NCBI RefSeq assembly: GCF_003387535.1
Contig: NZ_QUNR01000002.1
Location: 474,468 to 538,467 of the forward strand
Direction of reading: 5' to 3'
Source: Paraperlucidibaca baekdonensis
GTDB taxonomy: Bacteria > Pseudomonadota > Gammaproteobacteria > Pseudomonadales > Moraxellaceae
DNA: 64,000 bases
Part shown: positions 6,580 to 15,722 of the stretch, in pieces
How the letters are laid out: each line of letters starts with the position of its first letter
Numbering within the stretch: position 1 is the first letter of the stretch
Program-made: the position numbers and the translations under genes
The notes under the pieces: generated by a model
What the model saw: the letters and a program-made list of their open reading frames with translations, nothing else
The model's database searches: none
What the model was told of the DNA's origin: nothing

Positions 6580-8699
6580 CGCACACGAACCCAGAAGCTC
6601 GCCTCGCTAACGCTGTGTTGGTATTTGCGCCGTGTTTCGCGAATCACAAAGGGCACGTCTTGCGCGGCTTGTAATGGCTCGAAGTGGGCGCTGAGGTGTT
6701 CATGTAAGGCATCGAGTGTGGTGTAGGTTTCACCATCTTTTTTGAAGCCACCGAGCCAGTCAGCACGCGGCGTGTGTTCGGTCAGCCACGTGTAGGGCGA
6801 GGTGATCATCAAGACGCCGCCAATGTTTAAGCGCTCATGAATGTGGCGTGTAAATTGCGCAGGATCATAGAGTCTGTCGATCAAGTTCGCGGCTAAGATT
6901 AAGTCATAGCCAGTGAAGTGCGGCTTCAAATTACACGCGTCGCCTTGGCTAAACTGCACGTTAGCAGCATTTGACGCGAGGCCGAGCGCTTCGAGTGTGC
7001 GGGTTTTATAGCTGACGAGTTCGCCTTCATCGACGAGGGTGTAGCGCACGCTGCCGCTAGTCGCTAAGTTCACCGCCAGGTCTATAAATCGCGCTGAAAA
7101 ATCAATGCCGGTGACGTCATCGAAGGCTTTCGCTAGCTCGAAGCTGGAGCGACCCGTTGCACAGCCTAAATCAAGCGCACGCCGCATGGGACGACCAGCG
7201 CAAGCGGCAATGGCTATATCGGCCAGCGCCTTGGGAAAGTTGGCGACGTTAAAGTACTCATCGCCGTAATGAAATTCGGCGTATTCGACGAGCTGGCGGT
7301 CGGTTTCGTAGTATTGCGGGGTCACGGTGGGCTCCTGTGAGCTTTGCACATAGCGAAAGCCGGCGTGTTGAAAGAAATGGCGACGAAAAGCGTAACGGGC
7401 GCTGCGACGCGATTCATTGCCGCAGGAAATCCACGAGCCGCCCATCATTAAATTATGACGATCATCGAAGGTTGGCGTGGTGAAATCGTCGTAAATGCCG
7501 TGCACATCGAAGCCGGGAAATGGATAGGTCGGTGTTTGTGTCCATTGCCAGACATTGCCGGAGACGTCGTAGAAATCACCGTGTTGAAACTGATCTACGG
7601 GGCACGACGATGCGTAATGGTCGAGATGAATATTGGCGTTGGCGGCTGTGCGCAGGGGGACTTCGCGGCGCTCACTGACATCAGCTAGTCGATGCCATTG
7701 ATCTTCTGTGGGCAGCTGAATGCGCTGACCCGATGTGGCGCTGAGCCAGCGACAAAAAGCCTCGGCTTCCAGGCAGTTAACCTCTACTGGCCAGTTCCAT
7801 GGCATCGCCACTTCTTCGGTCATCAGGCGAAGGCGATATTGGTCACCATCGAGACGCCAAAAAGTCGGCATGGTCGCGCAGCTGTAGGTTCGCCAGTGCC
7901 AGCCTTCATCGCTCCAATACTGTGCTTGGCTGTAGCCATCAGCCTCAACAAAGGCGAGGTACTCTTGGTTGCTGACTAAGAATTCACTGGCTTGAAAGGT
8001 GTCCACATGGGGTTGATGGTGGCCGTATTCGTTATCCCAGCCGTAGTAGGGATCTTGCCAGTCTTTGCCCAGTGCTACGTCGCCGGCGCTTACTGGCAGC
8101 AGACGGTTGCTTGGTGCGGGGCCGTGTTGGCGGCAAGGCGCCCACGCGGCCTGAGGTTTCACCATGTCGAGGCTATGTTGACGAATCAATACCGACGACG
8201 TTTCCAAATGGATGCGCTCGTGTTCAACGCCCATAATAATGGCCCACCATGGGTGATCCCAGGTGATCGGGCCGGTGAGTGGCGTGTTGTCGATGATGGA
8301 CAATACTGTTTGGCGAACGCGTTTGCGGTAGTCGGCGACTTCGGCCACGGTGGGCCAGTCATAGTGCGCATCGTTCAGGTCGTCCCAGCTCATTTCATCA
8401 ACACCAACGGCAAAGAGCGATTCAAAGCGGGCATTGATGCGAGTATCGATAAGACGCGCGAGCAAAAACTTATTGATAAAGAAAGTTGCGGTATGGCCGA
8501 AATAGAAGATCAGCGGATGACGCAGGCTGATGGGCTTCTTGTAATAGGCCTCATCGCAGGCGAGCGTGTCAAACAAGCGCTCATAGAGTGTGAAGGTGCT
8601 GTCGAAATAGAAGCGAATTTGCTCACGCAGGCTGGCGGTATCTGGGGTATCGAGGGCAGGTGTGCGGGCACAAAGATGGGTAAATGTTACAGCGCTCAT
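6576..8699 (-). CDS. ovoA: 5-histidylcysteine sulfoxide synthase / methyltransferase OvoA
   Basis: 707 aa from ATG 8699, chosen because AAGGA lies 8 nt upstream; an ATG 30 bp earlier lacks spacing. Three parts: N-terminal DinB-like iron-binding region with GVEHERIHLETS (about residue 158), formylglycine-generating/EgtB-type sulfatase-modifying domain (about 240-455, ending GGSWISCGNESRRSARY...HAGFRY), and a C-terminal SAM methyltransferase (LDLGCATGRSSFELA, about residue 505). This fusion defines OvoA: it joins cysteine to C5 of histidine with O2, and the methyltransferase later N-methylates 5-thiohistidine to ovothiol A. EgtB lacks the C-terminal methyltransferase, which argues against ergothioneine synthesis. 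Confidence 0.92.
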   Translation of the reverse strand: MSAVTFTHLCARTPALDTPDTASLREQIRFYFDSTFTLYERLFDTLACDEAYYKKPISLRHPLIFYFGHTATFFINKFLLARLIDTRINARFESLFAVGVDEMSWDDLNDAHYDWPTVAEVADYRKRVRQTVLSIIDNTPLTGPITWDHPWWAIIMGVEHERIHLETSSVLIRQHSLDMVKPQAAWAPCRQHGPAPSNRLLPVSAGDVALGKDWQDPYYGWDNEYGHHQPHVDTFQASEFLVSNQEYLAFVEADGYSQAQYWSDEGWHWRTYSCATMPTFWRLDGDQYRLRLMTEEVAMPWNWPVEVNCLEAEAFCRWLSATSGQRIQLPTEDQWHRLADVSERREVPLRTAANANIHLDHYASSCPVDQFQHGDFYDVSGNVWQWTQTPTYPFPGFDVHGIYDDFTTPTFDDRHNLMMGGSWISCGNESRRSARYAFRRHFFQHAGFRYVQSSQEPTVTPQYYETDRQLVEYAEFHYGDEYFNVANFPKALADIAIAACAGRPMRRALDLGCATGRSSFELAKAFDDVTGIDFSARFIDLAVNLATSGSVRYTLVDEGELVSYKTRTLEALGLASNAANVQFSQGDACNLKPHFTGYDLILAANLIDRLYDPAQFTRHIHERLNIGGVLMITSPYTWLTEHTPRADWLGGFKKDGETYTTLDALHEHLSAHFEPLQAAQDVPFVIRETRRKYQHSVSEASFWVRVR

Positions 8700-8870
8700 A
8701 CGATGCGTCCTTATTGCTATTTTTTGCATCCTAGCAGCTCGTGCAGTAAAAGTGTCTTATACAAAACCAACCAATAATTTAGTCAGCGTGTGAGGGCACT
8801 TTACTCGGCTGTAGTGGGTCTAGGTGTAATGACAAATCGCATGAGGTTAGCGCAGCGCTGCACGCCGTGC

Positions 8871-8987
8871 TTAGTTTTTTGCGCTGGTGTTGTCGGTAGA
8901 GGGCGTTAGGTCGGGCTTATTCATAATGAGGGCCCAAACACTGGTCATGAGAAGAATAAGGGTGAGGGCAGAGGCTAGGCTATTCAT
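8871..8987 (-). CDS. 38-aa single-pass membrane peptide behind an SOS box
   Basis: ATG 8987 to TAA 8871. Product starts MNSLASALTLILLMTSVWALI, one hydrophobic segment (about residues 4-22), then a polar tail NKPDLTPSTDNTSAKN. It begins 6 bp downstream (minus strand) of a 16-bp-arm inverted repeat containing a LexA-type box and a plausible sigma70 promoter. The ribosome site is modest (GCGAGA). Size, topology and control recall SOS-induced membrane peptides such as TisB, but there is no sequence similarity I can claim. It shares a VWA(L/M)I motif with the small gene at 9088-9195. Real coding status is inferred from promoter position and composition. Confidence 0.55.
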   Translation of the reverse strand: MNSLASALTLILLMTSVWALIMNKPDLTPSTDNTSAKN

Positions 8988-8992
8988 CAGAT

Positions 8993-9046
8993 TATCTCGC
9001 TATACTGTTCATGTGTACAGTATAGCGAGATAGGCACGCGTCACAA
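8993..9046 (-). promoter_or_regulatory. LexA/SOS-box promoter with 16-bp inverted repeat
   Basis: TATCTCGCTATACTGT (8993-9008) and ACAGTATAGCGAGATA (9017-9032) are perfect inverted arms around an 8-bp spacer. The centre reads TACTGT-N8-ACAGTA, matching the gammaproteobacterial LexA consensus (CTGT-N8-ACAG). On the minus strand a -35 TTGTGA (9041-9046) and -10 TATACT (9019-9024) stand 16 bp apart, so LexA would cover the -10 and start site of the 38-aa gene. No good -35 exists in the other direction. Confidence 0.75.
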
Positions 9047-9087
9047 GAGAGTTTGACTGCCACTGGTCGGATGATCAGTGGTTTGCT

Positions 9088-9195
9088 TCACGCCTTCGGT
9101 TTTGTAAAACGATTACTCTCAATGGGCTCTGCAATCATTGCCCACACGTTAAAAGCCACTAACATCGATACGCCCACACCCATCAGCACCGTCAT
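9088..9195 (-). CDS. 35-aa single-pass membrane peptide
   Basis: ATG 9195 to TGA 9088, with GGGAG 6 nt before the start. Starts MTVLMGVGVSMLVAFNVWAM, a single hydrophobic helix, then a short charged tail (EPIESNRFTKPKA). Same size and topology as the 38-aa gene downstream, sharing VWA(M/L)I at the end of the helix; the two may be ancient duplicates. A short CCACTG/CAGTGG stem lies between its stop and the SOS promoter. Function unknown. Confidence 0.5.
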   Translation of the reverse strand: MTVLMGVGVSMLVAFNVWAMIAEPIESNRFTKPKA

Positions 9196-9465
9196 TTGGC
9201 TCTCCCGTTCAGTCAAGAGATGTCACTGTGGCACGGATCTGAGCGGCTGACCAAAAACAAATCGTGCTATGAAACTTAGGTCGATAGGCCGGCTTAAGTC
9301 GCTGTTTTAGATTTGAGCTTGTAAGAAATTGGCGCCAATGTGAGGCGACACGATAGATTATTTTGCTATAAGGCTTGGCTAAAATATCGCCACGATACCG
9401 CAACACCCGCTGATCATTACGGCCTAAGTCATTGCAGACGTTACAGTTAATATATTGCTCGCCGA

Positions 9466-10392
9466 CTACACCTGCTTGCGATAAAAATCTGGCTCATGCT
9501 CATTTTTTTTGAAGCGCTTGTAGGTCCATTGGTATTGCTCTGGCGCGATAGCAACTAATGCTTCCATGGAGCGGTTCATGGCCGCCGTCGCGCTGGCTAA
9601 GTCCTCGTCGTGGACGGCGGGGTCTGCCGGCAATACATAGACATCATAACCTTGGCCATCTGCTCGGCGCATACAGCCGAGGACAACCACGGCGCACTGG
9701 GTGCGCTGAATGAGCTTCGGCACCATGACCCCAGTCCATGTTGATGTGCCAAAAAATGGGGCAAAGATGCCGCCGTTATCTTTCGGTGTGTGGTCGGGCA
9801 AAATCGCCGTGAAACCGCCTTTTTTCAGGGTTTTAAAGGTGGCTCGCACGCCGCTGTCATCGGTAGGGACAATAGTGGCACGCAGGCGGGCGCGCGCTTC
9901 GAGCACCAGCGCATCGACACCAGGTTGTTTGCCGGGTTTATACATAATAGTTGGCGCGACAAAGCTGTTGACCCAGGCATTGAGGACTTCCCATGTGCCC
10001 CAGTGCGGCACGATACACATCACGCCTCGGCCGGAGGCTAGCGCTTCATCAAATAGTGCTTGGCCATGCACTTCGCGCACCTGCGACAAACTAAAGGCAG
10101 GTGGCATGCCCCACGTTTTAGTGAACTCCAGCGCCGTCATGGCGGTACTGACAATACTGGCTTTGGTGGTGTTCAGGTGCCATTGGCGGCTCTGCTGCGG
10201 ATAGGCGCGTTCGACATTGCGCAAGACCGTCTGATGCATGCCGGTATGCGGAAAATGCGCGACGAATTGGCCAATCACTTGCCCTAAGCGCTGTAATAAC
10301 GGCAGTGGCAACTTGGCCAACCACTTCAGTGCCATCATCGATAGCCGGTCTTTGAAAGCCAAGTCATTTGGCGAAAGCGAGGTGTCTGTCAT
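9466..10392 (-). CDS. Lipid A lauroyl/myristoyl acyltransferase family protein (LpxL/HtrB-like)
   Basis: 308 aa from ATG 10392 (MTDTSLSPNDLAFKDRLS); the in-frame extension upstream is not protein-like. Contains the acyltransferase motif VPHWGTWEVLN (HxxxWE type), then MYKPGKQPGVDAL and PDHTPKDNGGIFAPFFG, as in LpxL/LpxM enzymes that add the secondary acyl chain of lipid A at the inner membrane. Which of LpxL or LpxM cannot be told. Divergent from miaE. Confidence 0.85.
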   Translation of the reverse strand: MTDTSLSPNDLAFKDRLSMMALKWLAKLPLPLLQRLGQVIGQFVAHFPHTGMHQTVLRNVERAYPQQSRQWHLNTTKASIVSTAMTALEFTKTWGMPPAFSLSQVREVHGQALFDEALASGRGVMCIVPHWGTWEVLNAWVNSFVAPTIMYKPGKQPGVDALVLEARARLRATIVPTDDSGVRATFKTLKKGGFTAILPDHTPKDNGGIFAPFFGTSTWTGVMVPKLIQRTQCAVVVLGCMRRADGQGYDVYVLPADPAVHDEDLASATAAMNRSMEALVAIAPEQYQWTYKRFKKNEHEPDFYRKQV

Positions 10393-10549
10393 AAAAAATA
10401 CCCAATCGAGTCGCGCAAGCATAGACGATGATTGGCAGTGCACCAAGATCGACCACCGCGCTGAGGGCTGGCGGTCAGGCGGATGTTGCGCCCAAGTCAG
10501 TGGCGACATTCGCTATACTGCGCGCCTGTGAAGCAATGATGGCAAAACC

Positions 10550-11173
10550 ATGAGTGGTGATTTTCTTCAGCCGGTCCGCGACTTTCTCGGTGTGGCAACA
10601 ACCGATGCCTGGGTGCAGGCGGCAGTGGCCGACGTGCCGACGCTGCTGCAAGACCATGCAAATTGTGAAAAAAAGGCGGCCAGTACGGCCATGAACATGC
10701 TGTTTCGCTACAACGACCGCGAACAGCTGCAAACTGAGCTGACGCAATTGGCGCGTGAAGAGCTGCTGCATTATGAGCAGGTGCGCGTGCTCATGGCCAA
10801 GCGCGGCATCAGCTATAAGCCTTTGTCGGCGAGCCGCTACGCCAATGGCCTGCGCCAGCATGTGCGCACCTATGAGCCCGCGCATTTGGTCGACCTGATG
10901 ATTATTGGCGCGTTTGTTGAGGCGCGTTCCTGTGAGCGCTTTGCTGCTGTGGCGGCGCACCTCGATGATGAGCTCAAGCGCTTCTATACCTTTTTGTTGC
11001 GTTCTGAAGCGCGCCATTTCACGCATTATTTGGGGCTGGCAGAGCGTTATAGCGACGAGCCGATTGGTGAGCGTGTGGCATTTTTTCGTGAAGTTGAAGC
11101 GGCGCTTATTGACCAGCCGGACACCGAAATGCGCTTTCACAGCGGCGTGCCAATACCGCAGGTGGCCGCATGA
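10550..11173 (+). CDS. miaE: tRNA-(ms2io6A)-hydroxylase MiaE
   Basis: 207 aa, standard length. Ferritin-like four-helix di-iron protein with carboxylate/His ligands in EKKAA, REELLHYEQV, EARSCERF and EARHFTHYLG. It hydroxylates the isopentenyl group of ms2i6A37 in tRNA. Its stop overlaps the rlmA start by 4 bp (11170-11173), forming a two-gene RNA-modification operon. Confidence 0.93.
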   Translation: MSGDFLQPVRDFLGVATTDAWVQAAVADVPTLLQDHANCEKKAASTAMNMLFRYNDREQLQTELTQLAREELLHYEQVRVLMAKRGISYKPLSASRYANGLRQHVRTYEPAHLVDLMIIGAFVEARSCERFAAVAAHLDDELKRFYTFLLRSEARHFTHYLGLAERYSDEPIGERVAFFREVEAALIDQPDTEMRFHSGVPIPQVAA

Positions 11174-11994
11174 TCGCGTGGCAGTGCCCGCTATGCGCGA
11201 CTGATGAGGCGCTGGCATTAAGTGCCGATGGAGCGGCGCGCAGCTATCGTTGCGGCGCCGGTCATTGCTTTGATGTGGCGCGCGAGGGTTATGTGAATTT
11301 GCTGCCAGTGCAGCAGAAAAAGTCACTATCACCGGGTGACACGCTCGCCAGCCTGCAAGCGCGCCGACGATTTCTAGCGGGCGGATATTATCAGCCGCTG
11401 CGTGATGACCTCGCGCAACGCCTCAGCAGCGCCGATGTGGTCATTGATGTGGGCTGTGGCGAGGGCTATTACAGTGCGGCGATGGCCACTGTTGCTGCAC
11501 AGGTTATTGCCTTTGATATTGCCAAGCCAGCCATGCGTTTGGCCGCAAAATCCTACCCTGACTTACGATGTGCGGTGGCAAGCGGCGCGGCCGTGCCATT
11601 GCCCGATGCCTGCGCCGATGTGCTGACCAGCATTTTCGCGCCGGTGCCCTTAGCGGAAATGCGGCGCTTGCTCAAGCCGGGCGGCCGAGCATTGATCGTG
11701 ACGCCAGCACCGGCGCATTTGTTTGCCTACCGTGAGGCGCTGTTTGGGCAGGTGCGTGACCATGAGCCGAGCAAGTTCGCCGAGGCCTCCCAGCCGCACT
11801 TTCAGATGGTGTCGCAGCAGGAGATTCGCTACGACATAGGCCTCAATCAGGCCGCCATCATTGATTTGCTGGACATGACGCCCTACGCCTACAAGGCCAG
11901 TCCTGAGCGCCGTAGGCAGGTCGCCGCGATGGCAACTTTGAACACCGAGGCAGCTTTTAGCGTGTTAGTGTTAACTAAACCGCTGTCGGATTAG
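11170..11994 (+). CDS. rlmA: 23S rRNA (guanine-N1) methyltransferase RlmA
   Basis: 274 aa. N-terminal zinc-finger cysteines/histidine CPLC...CGAGHCFD, the conserved REGYVNLLPVQQKKS segment and a SAM-binding motif VIDVGCGEGYYS (about residue 93). It methylates G745 of 23S rRNA in E. coli. Translationally coupled to miaE. Confidence 0.92.
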   Translation: MIAWQCPLCATDEALALSADGAARSYRCGAGHCFDVAREGYVNLLPVQQKKSLSPGDTLASLQARRRFLAGGYYQPLRDDLAQRLSSADVVIDVGCGEGYYSAAMATVAAQVIAFDIAKPAMRLAAKSYPDLRCAVASGAAVPLPDACADVLTSIFAPVPLAEMRRLLKPGGRALIVTPAPAHLFAYREALFGQVRDHEPSKFAEASQPHFQMVSQQEIRYDIGLNQAAIIDLLDMTPYAYKASPERRRQVAAMATLNTEAAFSVLVLTKPLSD

Positions 11995-12038
11995 CGCACA
12001 ATGCTGCTTTATAAAAACATACGATGTGATTGGTGAGC

Positions 12039-12686
12039 ATGGGTAAAAAAATTAGTTACGCGGAGTTTGGCCACAACTTTATTCATCAGGTGGTCACGGC
12101 ACGGCGCATTGGTACTGAAATTGAAGCCGCGCTGGAGTCCACCATTGCTGGCTCCATTCGCAAACTGCCGGCTGAGCTTTTTGTCGTCTCGTATGTCTTT
12201 GAGTTGAAAGATATTCGTGTCGATCCGGACTTGGCGAAGTTGCCAGAAATCAGTTTTTTACTGGCCGTGCAGGGCGCGCTCAAACTCGATGTTGAAATCT
12301 TTGGCGTGAGCCTGCGCTATGCCCTCGATGTCACCATTTCGGTCAATATTGATGTCGAGACGTATGAGCCGGTGATGCTGCGCTTAGTGCCGCACCTAGT
12401 CACCAGCAAAAGTGTCAATATTGTTTTGGTTGGCGAAAATCCGCCCAGCGAAGTGCTCGATAAAATGAAGCTGGTGCATCCGGTGGTACGCGATCAAATC
12501 GTTAAAGAGGTCAATGCGCGGATTCAGGACCAATCCATTCAGTCCTTGTGCACGATTGATGTGCTGGCGGTAGTCGAAACTGCGCGCGGCCCGGCGGCGC
12601 AAGCGCCAGCGGAGATCTTCCCGATGCAAGATCCGGCAGAAGACGTTAACGGCTTGCTGGATTTGCGGCCACCGAAAGAGGGCTGA
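12039..12686 (+). CDS. Conserved-looking hypothetical protein, 215 aa
   Basis: Start ATG 12039 has GGTGA 3 nt upstream; an in-frame TTG at 12030 is the alternative. No signal peptide or membrane helix. The first ~150 residues alternate short beta-like stretches (LFVVSYVFELKDIRVDP, LRYALDVTISVNIDVET), which looks like a lipid-binding or beta-sandwich fold, but I recognise no family. It follows rlmA by 45 bp and ends 4 bp from convergent lpxH. Confidence 0.65.
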   Translation: MGKKISYAEFGHNFIHQVVTARRIGTEIEAALESTIAGSIRKLPAELFVVSYVFELKDIRVDPDLAKLPEISFLLAVQGALKLDVEIFGVSLRYALDVTISVNIDVETYEPVMLRLVPHLVTSKSVNIVLVGENPPSEVLDKMKLVHPVVRDQIVKEVNARIQDQSIQSLCTIDVLAVVETARGPAAQAPAEIFPMQDPAEDVNGLLDLRPPKEG

Positions 12687-12690
12687 GCCT

Positions 12691-13446
12691 TTAGAAGCGG
12701 TAGTCCTGCAAATGCACGCCGCTGTCATTAGCCCAAGCGATCACAGCGCTGCCCTCAGACTCACGCCAATCACCTAAGACAAAGCGCGATGCGTCGCGGC
12801 CATCGGCTAATACGTGTTTGTGTTGTTGCGGGCGATGCGTGTGGCCATGCACCAAAGTCGTCACGGCGGCCTCAGTCAGCACGCGCACGACCTCGGCGTC
12901 GTTCACATCCATGATGTTTTCCGGCTTATTGCTGTTGGCCGCCTGACTTTGCAGACGCCAGAACTCGGCAATTTGCACGCGTTGTTCCAGCGGCTGCGAG
13001 AGTATGCCGTGCTGCCACGCCTCGCTGCGCGATTGCGCGCGAAAGGCCATATAGGCCTCGTCATCGATGCAGAGCTGATCGCCGTGCATGAGCAATACCG
13101 GCGTGCCATGTAAATCCATGACCTCGGCCTCAGCCAATAGCCGGCCACCGACGCGCTCGGTAAATGGCTTTGCGCCTGCCGGCCCGGCATCGATGAGGAA
13201 GTCGCGGTTGCCATGGCAAAACAGCAAGTCCACGCCGCGCTGGCTGAGCCGCGAAAACGCCGCCTCCACCGCGCTTAACGTGGTCGAACTGAAATCATCG
13301 CCGACCCACACCTCAAACAAATCACCGAGCACAATGACGCGCTGGCAGTCGGCTGGCAGCGCATCAAGCAGGCCAATAAAGCCGGCGTTGACGCGCGTCA
13401 GATCGGCACTGATGTGCACATCGGAGACCAGTAGCGTCTGGCTCAT
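12691..13446 (-). CDS. lpxH: UDP-2,3-diacylglucosamine hydrolase LpxH
   Basis: 251 aa from ATG 13446. Calcineurin-like metallophosphoesterase with VSDVHISAD, LGDLFEVWVGDD, CHGNRDFLI, MHGDQLCIDD and HGHTHRP in order. It makes lipid X in the fourth step of lipid A synthesis. It follows ppiB by 32 bp on the same strand, the Pseudomonas order. Confidence 0.95.
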   Translation of the reverse strand: MSQTLLVSDVHISADLTRVNAGFIGLLDALPADCQRVIVLGDLFEVWVGDDFSSTTLSAVEAAFSRLSQRGVDLLFCHGNRDFLIDAGPAGAKPFTERVGGRLLAEAEVMDLHGTPVLLMHGDQLCIDDEAYMAFRAQSRSEAWQHGILSQPLEQRVQIAEFWRLQSQAANSNKPENIMDVNDAEVVRVLTEAAVTTLVHGHTHRPQQHKHVLADGRDASRFVLGDWRESEGSAVIAWANDSGVHLQDYRF

Positions 13447-13478
13447 GCGCGTACCTGCAAGCAAAAACTCATCACGGC

Positions 13479-13973
13479 TTAGAGCAGCTCAGCCGATTCA
13501 ATCACCACACCATCGCGCGGTACGTCTTGATGGCCGCCGGCATTGCCCGTGGGTACGCCTTTGATTTTATTGACCACATCCATGCCATCGGTGACTTTGC
13601 CAAACACCGCATAGCCCCAACCTTGGGGGTTTTTGCCGCTGTGGTTCAAGAAGCCGTTGTTGCCAACATTGATGAAAAATTGTGCCGAAGCGGAGTGCGG
13701 ATCCATGGTGCGCGCCATGGCGACCGTGCCGATGTCGTTGGTGAGGCCGTTGTCGGCTTCGTTTTCGATGGGCGCATTGGTGGATTTTTGCTTCATTTTG
13801 TCGTCGAAGCCGCCGCCTTGAATCATGAAACCGTCAATGATGCGGTGGAAAATCGTGCCGTTGTAATGACCGCTTTTCACGTATTCGACAAAGTTCGCCA
13901 CGGTTTTTGGGGCTTTATCGGCATTGAGTTCTAAAACGATTTGGCCGTAGTTGGTGTTGAGCGCAACTTTCAT
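13479..13973 (-). CDS. ppiB: Peptidyl-prolyl cis-trans isomerase B (cyclophilin)
   Basis: 164 aa, cytoplasmic type with no signal peptide. Cyclophilin core visible: [48 protein letters not shown]. Operon with lpxH and divergent from glnS across ~100 bp. Confidence 0.95.
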   Translation of the reverse strand: MKVALNTNYGQIVLELNADKAPKTVANFVEYVKSGHYNGTIFHRIIDGFMIQGGGFDDKMKQKSTNAPIENEADNGLTNDIGTVAMARTMDPHSASAQFFINVGNNGFLNHSGKNPQGWGYAVFGKVTDGMDVVNKIKGVPTGNAGGHQDVPRDGVVIESAELL

Positions 13974-14075
13974 GCGAGTGCTCCAAAGTGATTAGCGGCG
14001 GCAAAAGCGCCTTATTGGTTGAGTGGCTGATAAGCCGCGGGGTAGACTCCCTGCTTTAATTTTGCCAGTCAGACC

Positions 14076-15722
14076 ATGTTAGAAGCTAGCGATTTCATCC
14101 GAACCCGAATATCCGACGATCTGGCGAGTGGTAAAACCGCGCAAGTCGTCACGCGTTTTCCGCCTGAGCCCAACGGCTATCTGCACATTGGTCATGCCAA
14201 ATCCATCTGCCTGAATTTTGGCGTGGCGCGCGAGGCCGAAGGCGTTTGCAATCTGCGCTTCGATGACACCAACCCGGAAAAAGAATCGCAAGAATACATC
14301 GATGCTATTACCAAGGATGTGCAGTGGCTGGGCTTTCAATGGGGCGGTGCGGTGCGCTATGCCTCCAGCTATTTTGATCAGCTATACGCTTTTGCCGAGC
14401 AGCTCATTGAGCAGGGTGATGCCTATGTGGACTCGCAAACGCCGGAGCAAATTCGCGAAGGCCGCGGCACATTGGTGCAGCCCGGCATGGACTCGCCGTA
14501 TCGCGAGCGCCCAGTGGCCGAGAGCCTGGATTTATTTCGCCGCATGAAAGCCGGCGAGTTTGCCGATGGCGCGCTGGTCTTGCGTGCCCGCATCGATATG
14601 CGCTCGGGCAATATGAATTTACGCGACCCAATTCTCTATCGCATTCGTCATCAGCAGCATCACCAGACTGGCGATACCTGGTGTATCTACCCGATGTATG
14701 ACTACACGCACCCGATTTCCGATGCACTTGAAGGCATCACGCACTCGCTGTGCACGCTCGAGTTTGAGGCGCACCGACCGCTCTATGACTGGCTACTTAA
14801 CAAGTTGCCGCAGCTGCCGCATCCACAGCAAATCGAGTTCGCGCGTCTGAACCTGAACTACACGGTGACTAGCAAACGTAAGCTCAAGCAATTGGTCGAT
14901 GAGCAGCTAGTCAGCGGCTGGGATGATCCGCGCCTACCCACGATCTCGGGCCTGCGCCGGCGCGGTTGCCCACCGGCGGCGCTGCGTAATTTTTGTGAGC
15001 GTGTTGGCATTAGTAAAAGCGATGGCGTGGTGGATATGGCCATGTTGGAGTTTTGCATGCGCGATGAGCTCGAACTCACCGCCCCGCGCGCCATGGCCGT
15101 GCTCAAGCCTTTACCCGTCACGCTGACCAATTTGCCCGAAGATCATCTGCAGATGTTGCATGCTAGCCGCCACCCGAACGTCGATATGGGCGAGCGCGAA
15201 ATCCCCTTCACGCCAACGATTTTTATCGATCGCAGCGATTTCGAGGAAGTGCCGCCGAAGGGCTTTAAGCGCCTCATTCCGGGCGGTGAAGTACGCCTGC
15301 GTAACGCGTATATCATCCGCTGCGATGACGTCGTGAAAGACGCCGATGGCTTAGTCACCGAACTCAGATGTTCGGTCGATCTTGCCACCTTAGGTGTGAA
15401 TCCGACCGATCGTAAAGTCAAAGGCGTGGTGCATTGGGTCTCGGCGAGTCATTCGCTGCCGGCTGAGGTGCGTGTCTATGACCGCTTGTTTATGGATGCC
15501 GCGCCAGATCGCAGCGAAGTGGATTATCGCGAGCTGATGAACCCAGAGTCGCTGGTGGTCTACGCCGATGCCCGCGTGGAGCCGTCATTGGCCAATGCCG
15601 CGCCCGAGCAGGGCCATCAATTCGAGCGTGAAGGCTATTTTTGCTTGGATAATCAAGCCGATGGCCGCTTGATCTTTAATCGCACCGTGAGCTTGCGCGA
15701 TACCTGGGGTAAAGCCTCGTGA
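14076..15722 (+). CDS. glnS: Glutaminyl-tRNA synthetase
   Basis: 548 aa, close to the family length. Class I signatures: [16 protein letters not shown] (HIGH) near residue 27 and VTSKRKL (the KMSKS counterpart) near residue 268. Full-length C-terminal anticodon-binding beta-barrels ([13 protein letters not shown] ... [11 protein letters not shown]). The TGA overlaps the cysS GTG by 4 bp. Confidence 0.97.
   Translation: MLEASDFIRTRISDDLASGKTAQVVTRFPPEPNGYLHIGHAKSICLNFGVAREAEGVCNLRFDDTNPEKESQEYIDAITKDVQWLGFQWGGAVRYASSYFDQLYAFAEQLIEQGDAYVDSQTPEQIREGRGTLVQPGMDSPYRERPVAESLDLFRRMKAGEFADGALVLRARIDMRSGNMNLRDPILYRIRHQQHHQTGDTWCIYPMYDYTHPISDALEGITHSLCTLEFEAHRPLYDWLLNKLPQLPHPQQIEFARLNLNYTVTSKRKLKQLVDEQLVSGWDDPRLPTISGLRRRGCPPAALRNFCERVGISKSDGVVDMAMLEFCMRDELELTAPRAMAVLKPLPVTLTNLPEDHLQMLHASRHPNVDMGEREIPFTPTIFIDRSDFEEVPPKGFKRLIPGGEVRLRNAYIIRCDDVVKDADGLVTELRCSVDLATLGVNPTDRKVKGVVHWVSASHSLPAEVRVYDRLFMDAAPDRSEVDYRELMNPESLVVYADARVEPSLANAAPEQGHQFEREGYFCLDNQADGRLIFNRTVSLRDTWGKAS

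Noticed and set aside
7992..8777. 261-codon frame on the plus strand
   Set aside because: Lies wholly antisense to ovoA; composition is a mirror of its GC-rich codons and no motif is recognisable.
9053..9250. 65-codon plus-strand frame with TTG start
   Set aside because: Antisense to the 35-aa gene, which has the better ribosome site.
9209..9406. 65-codon minus-strand frame upstream of the small membrane genes
   Set aside because: No SD, odd composition, no hydrophobic or domain pattern; treated as non-coding.
10475..11332. 285-codon minus-strand frame
   Set aside because: Antisense to miaE and rlmA, both of which have clear family motifs.
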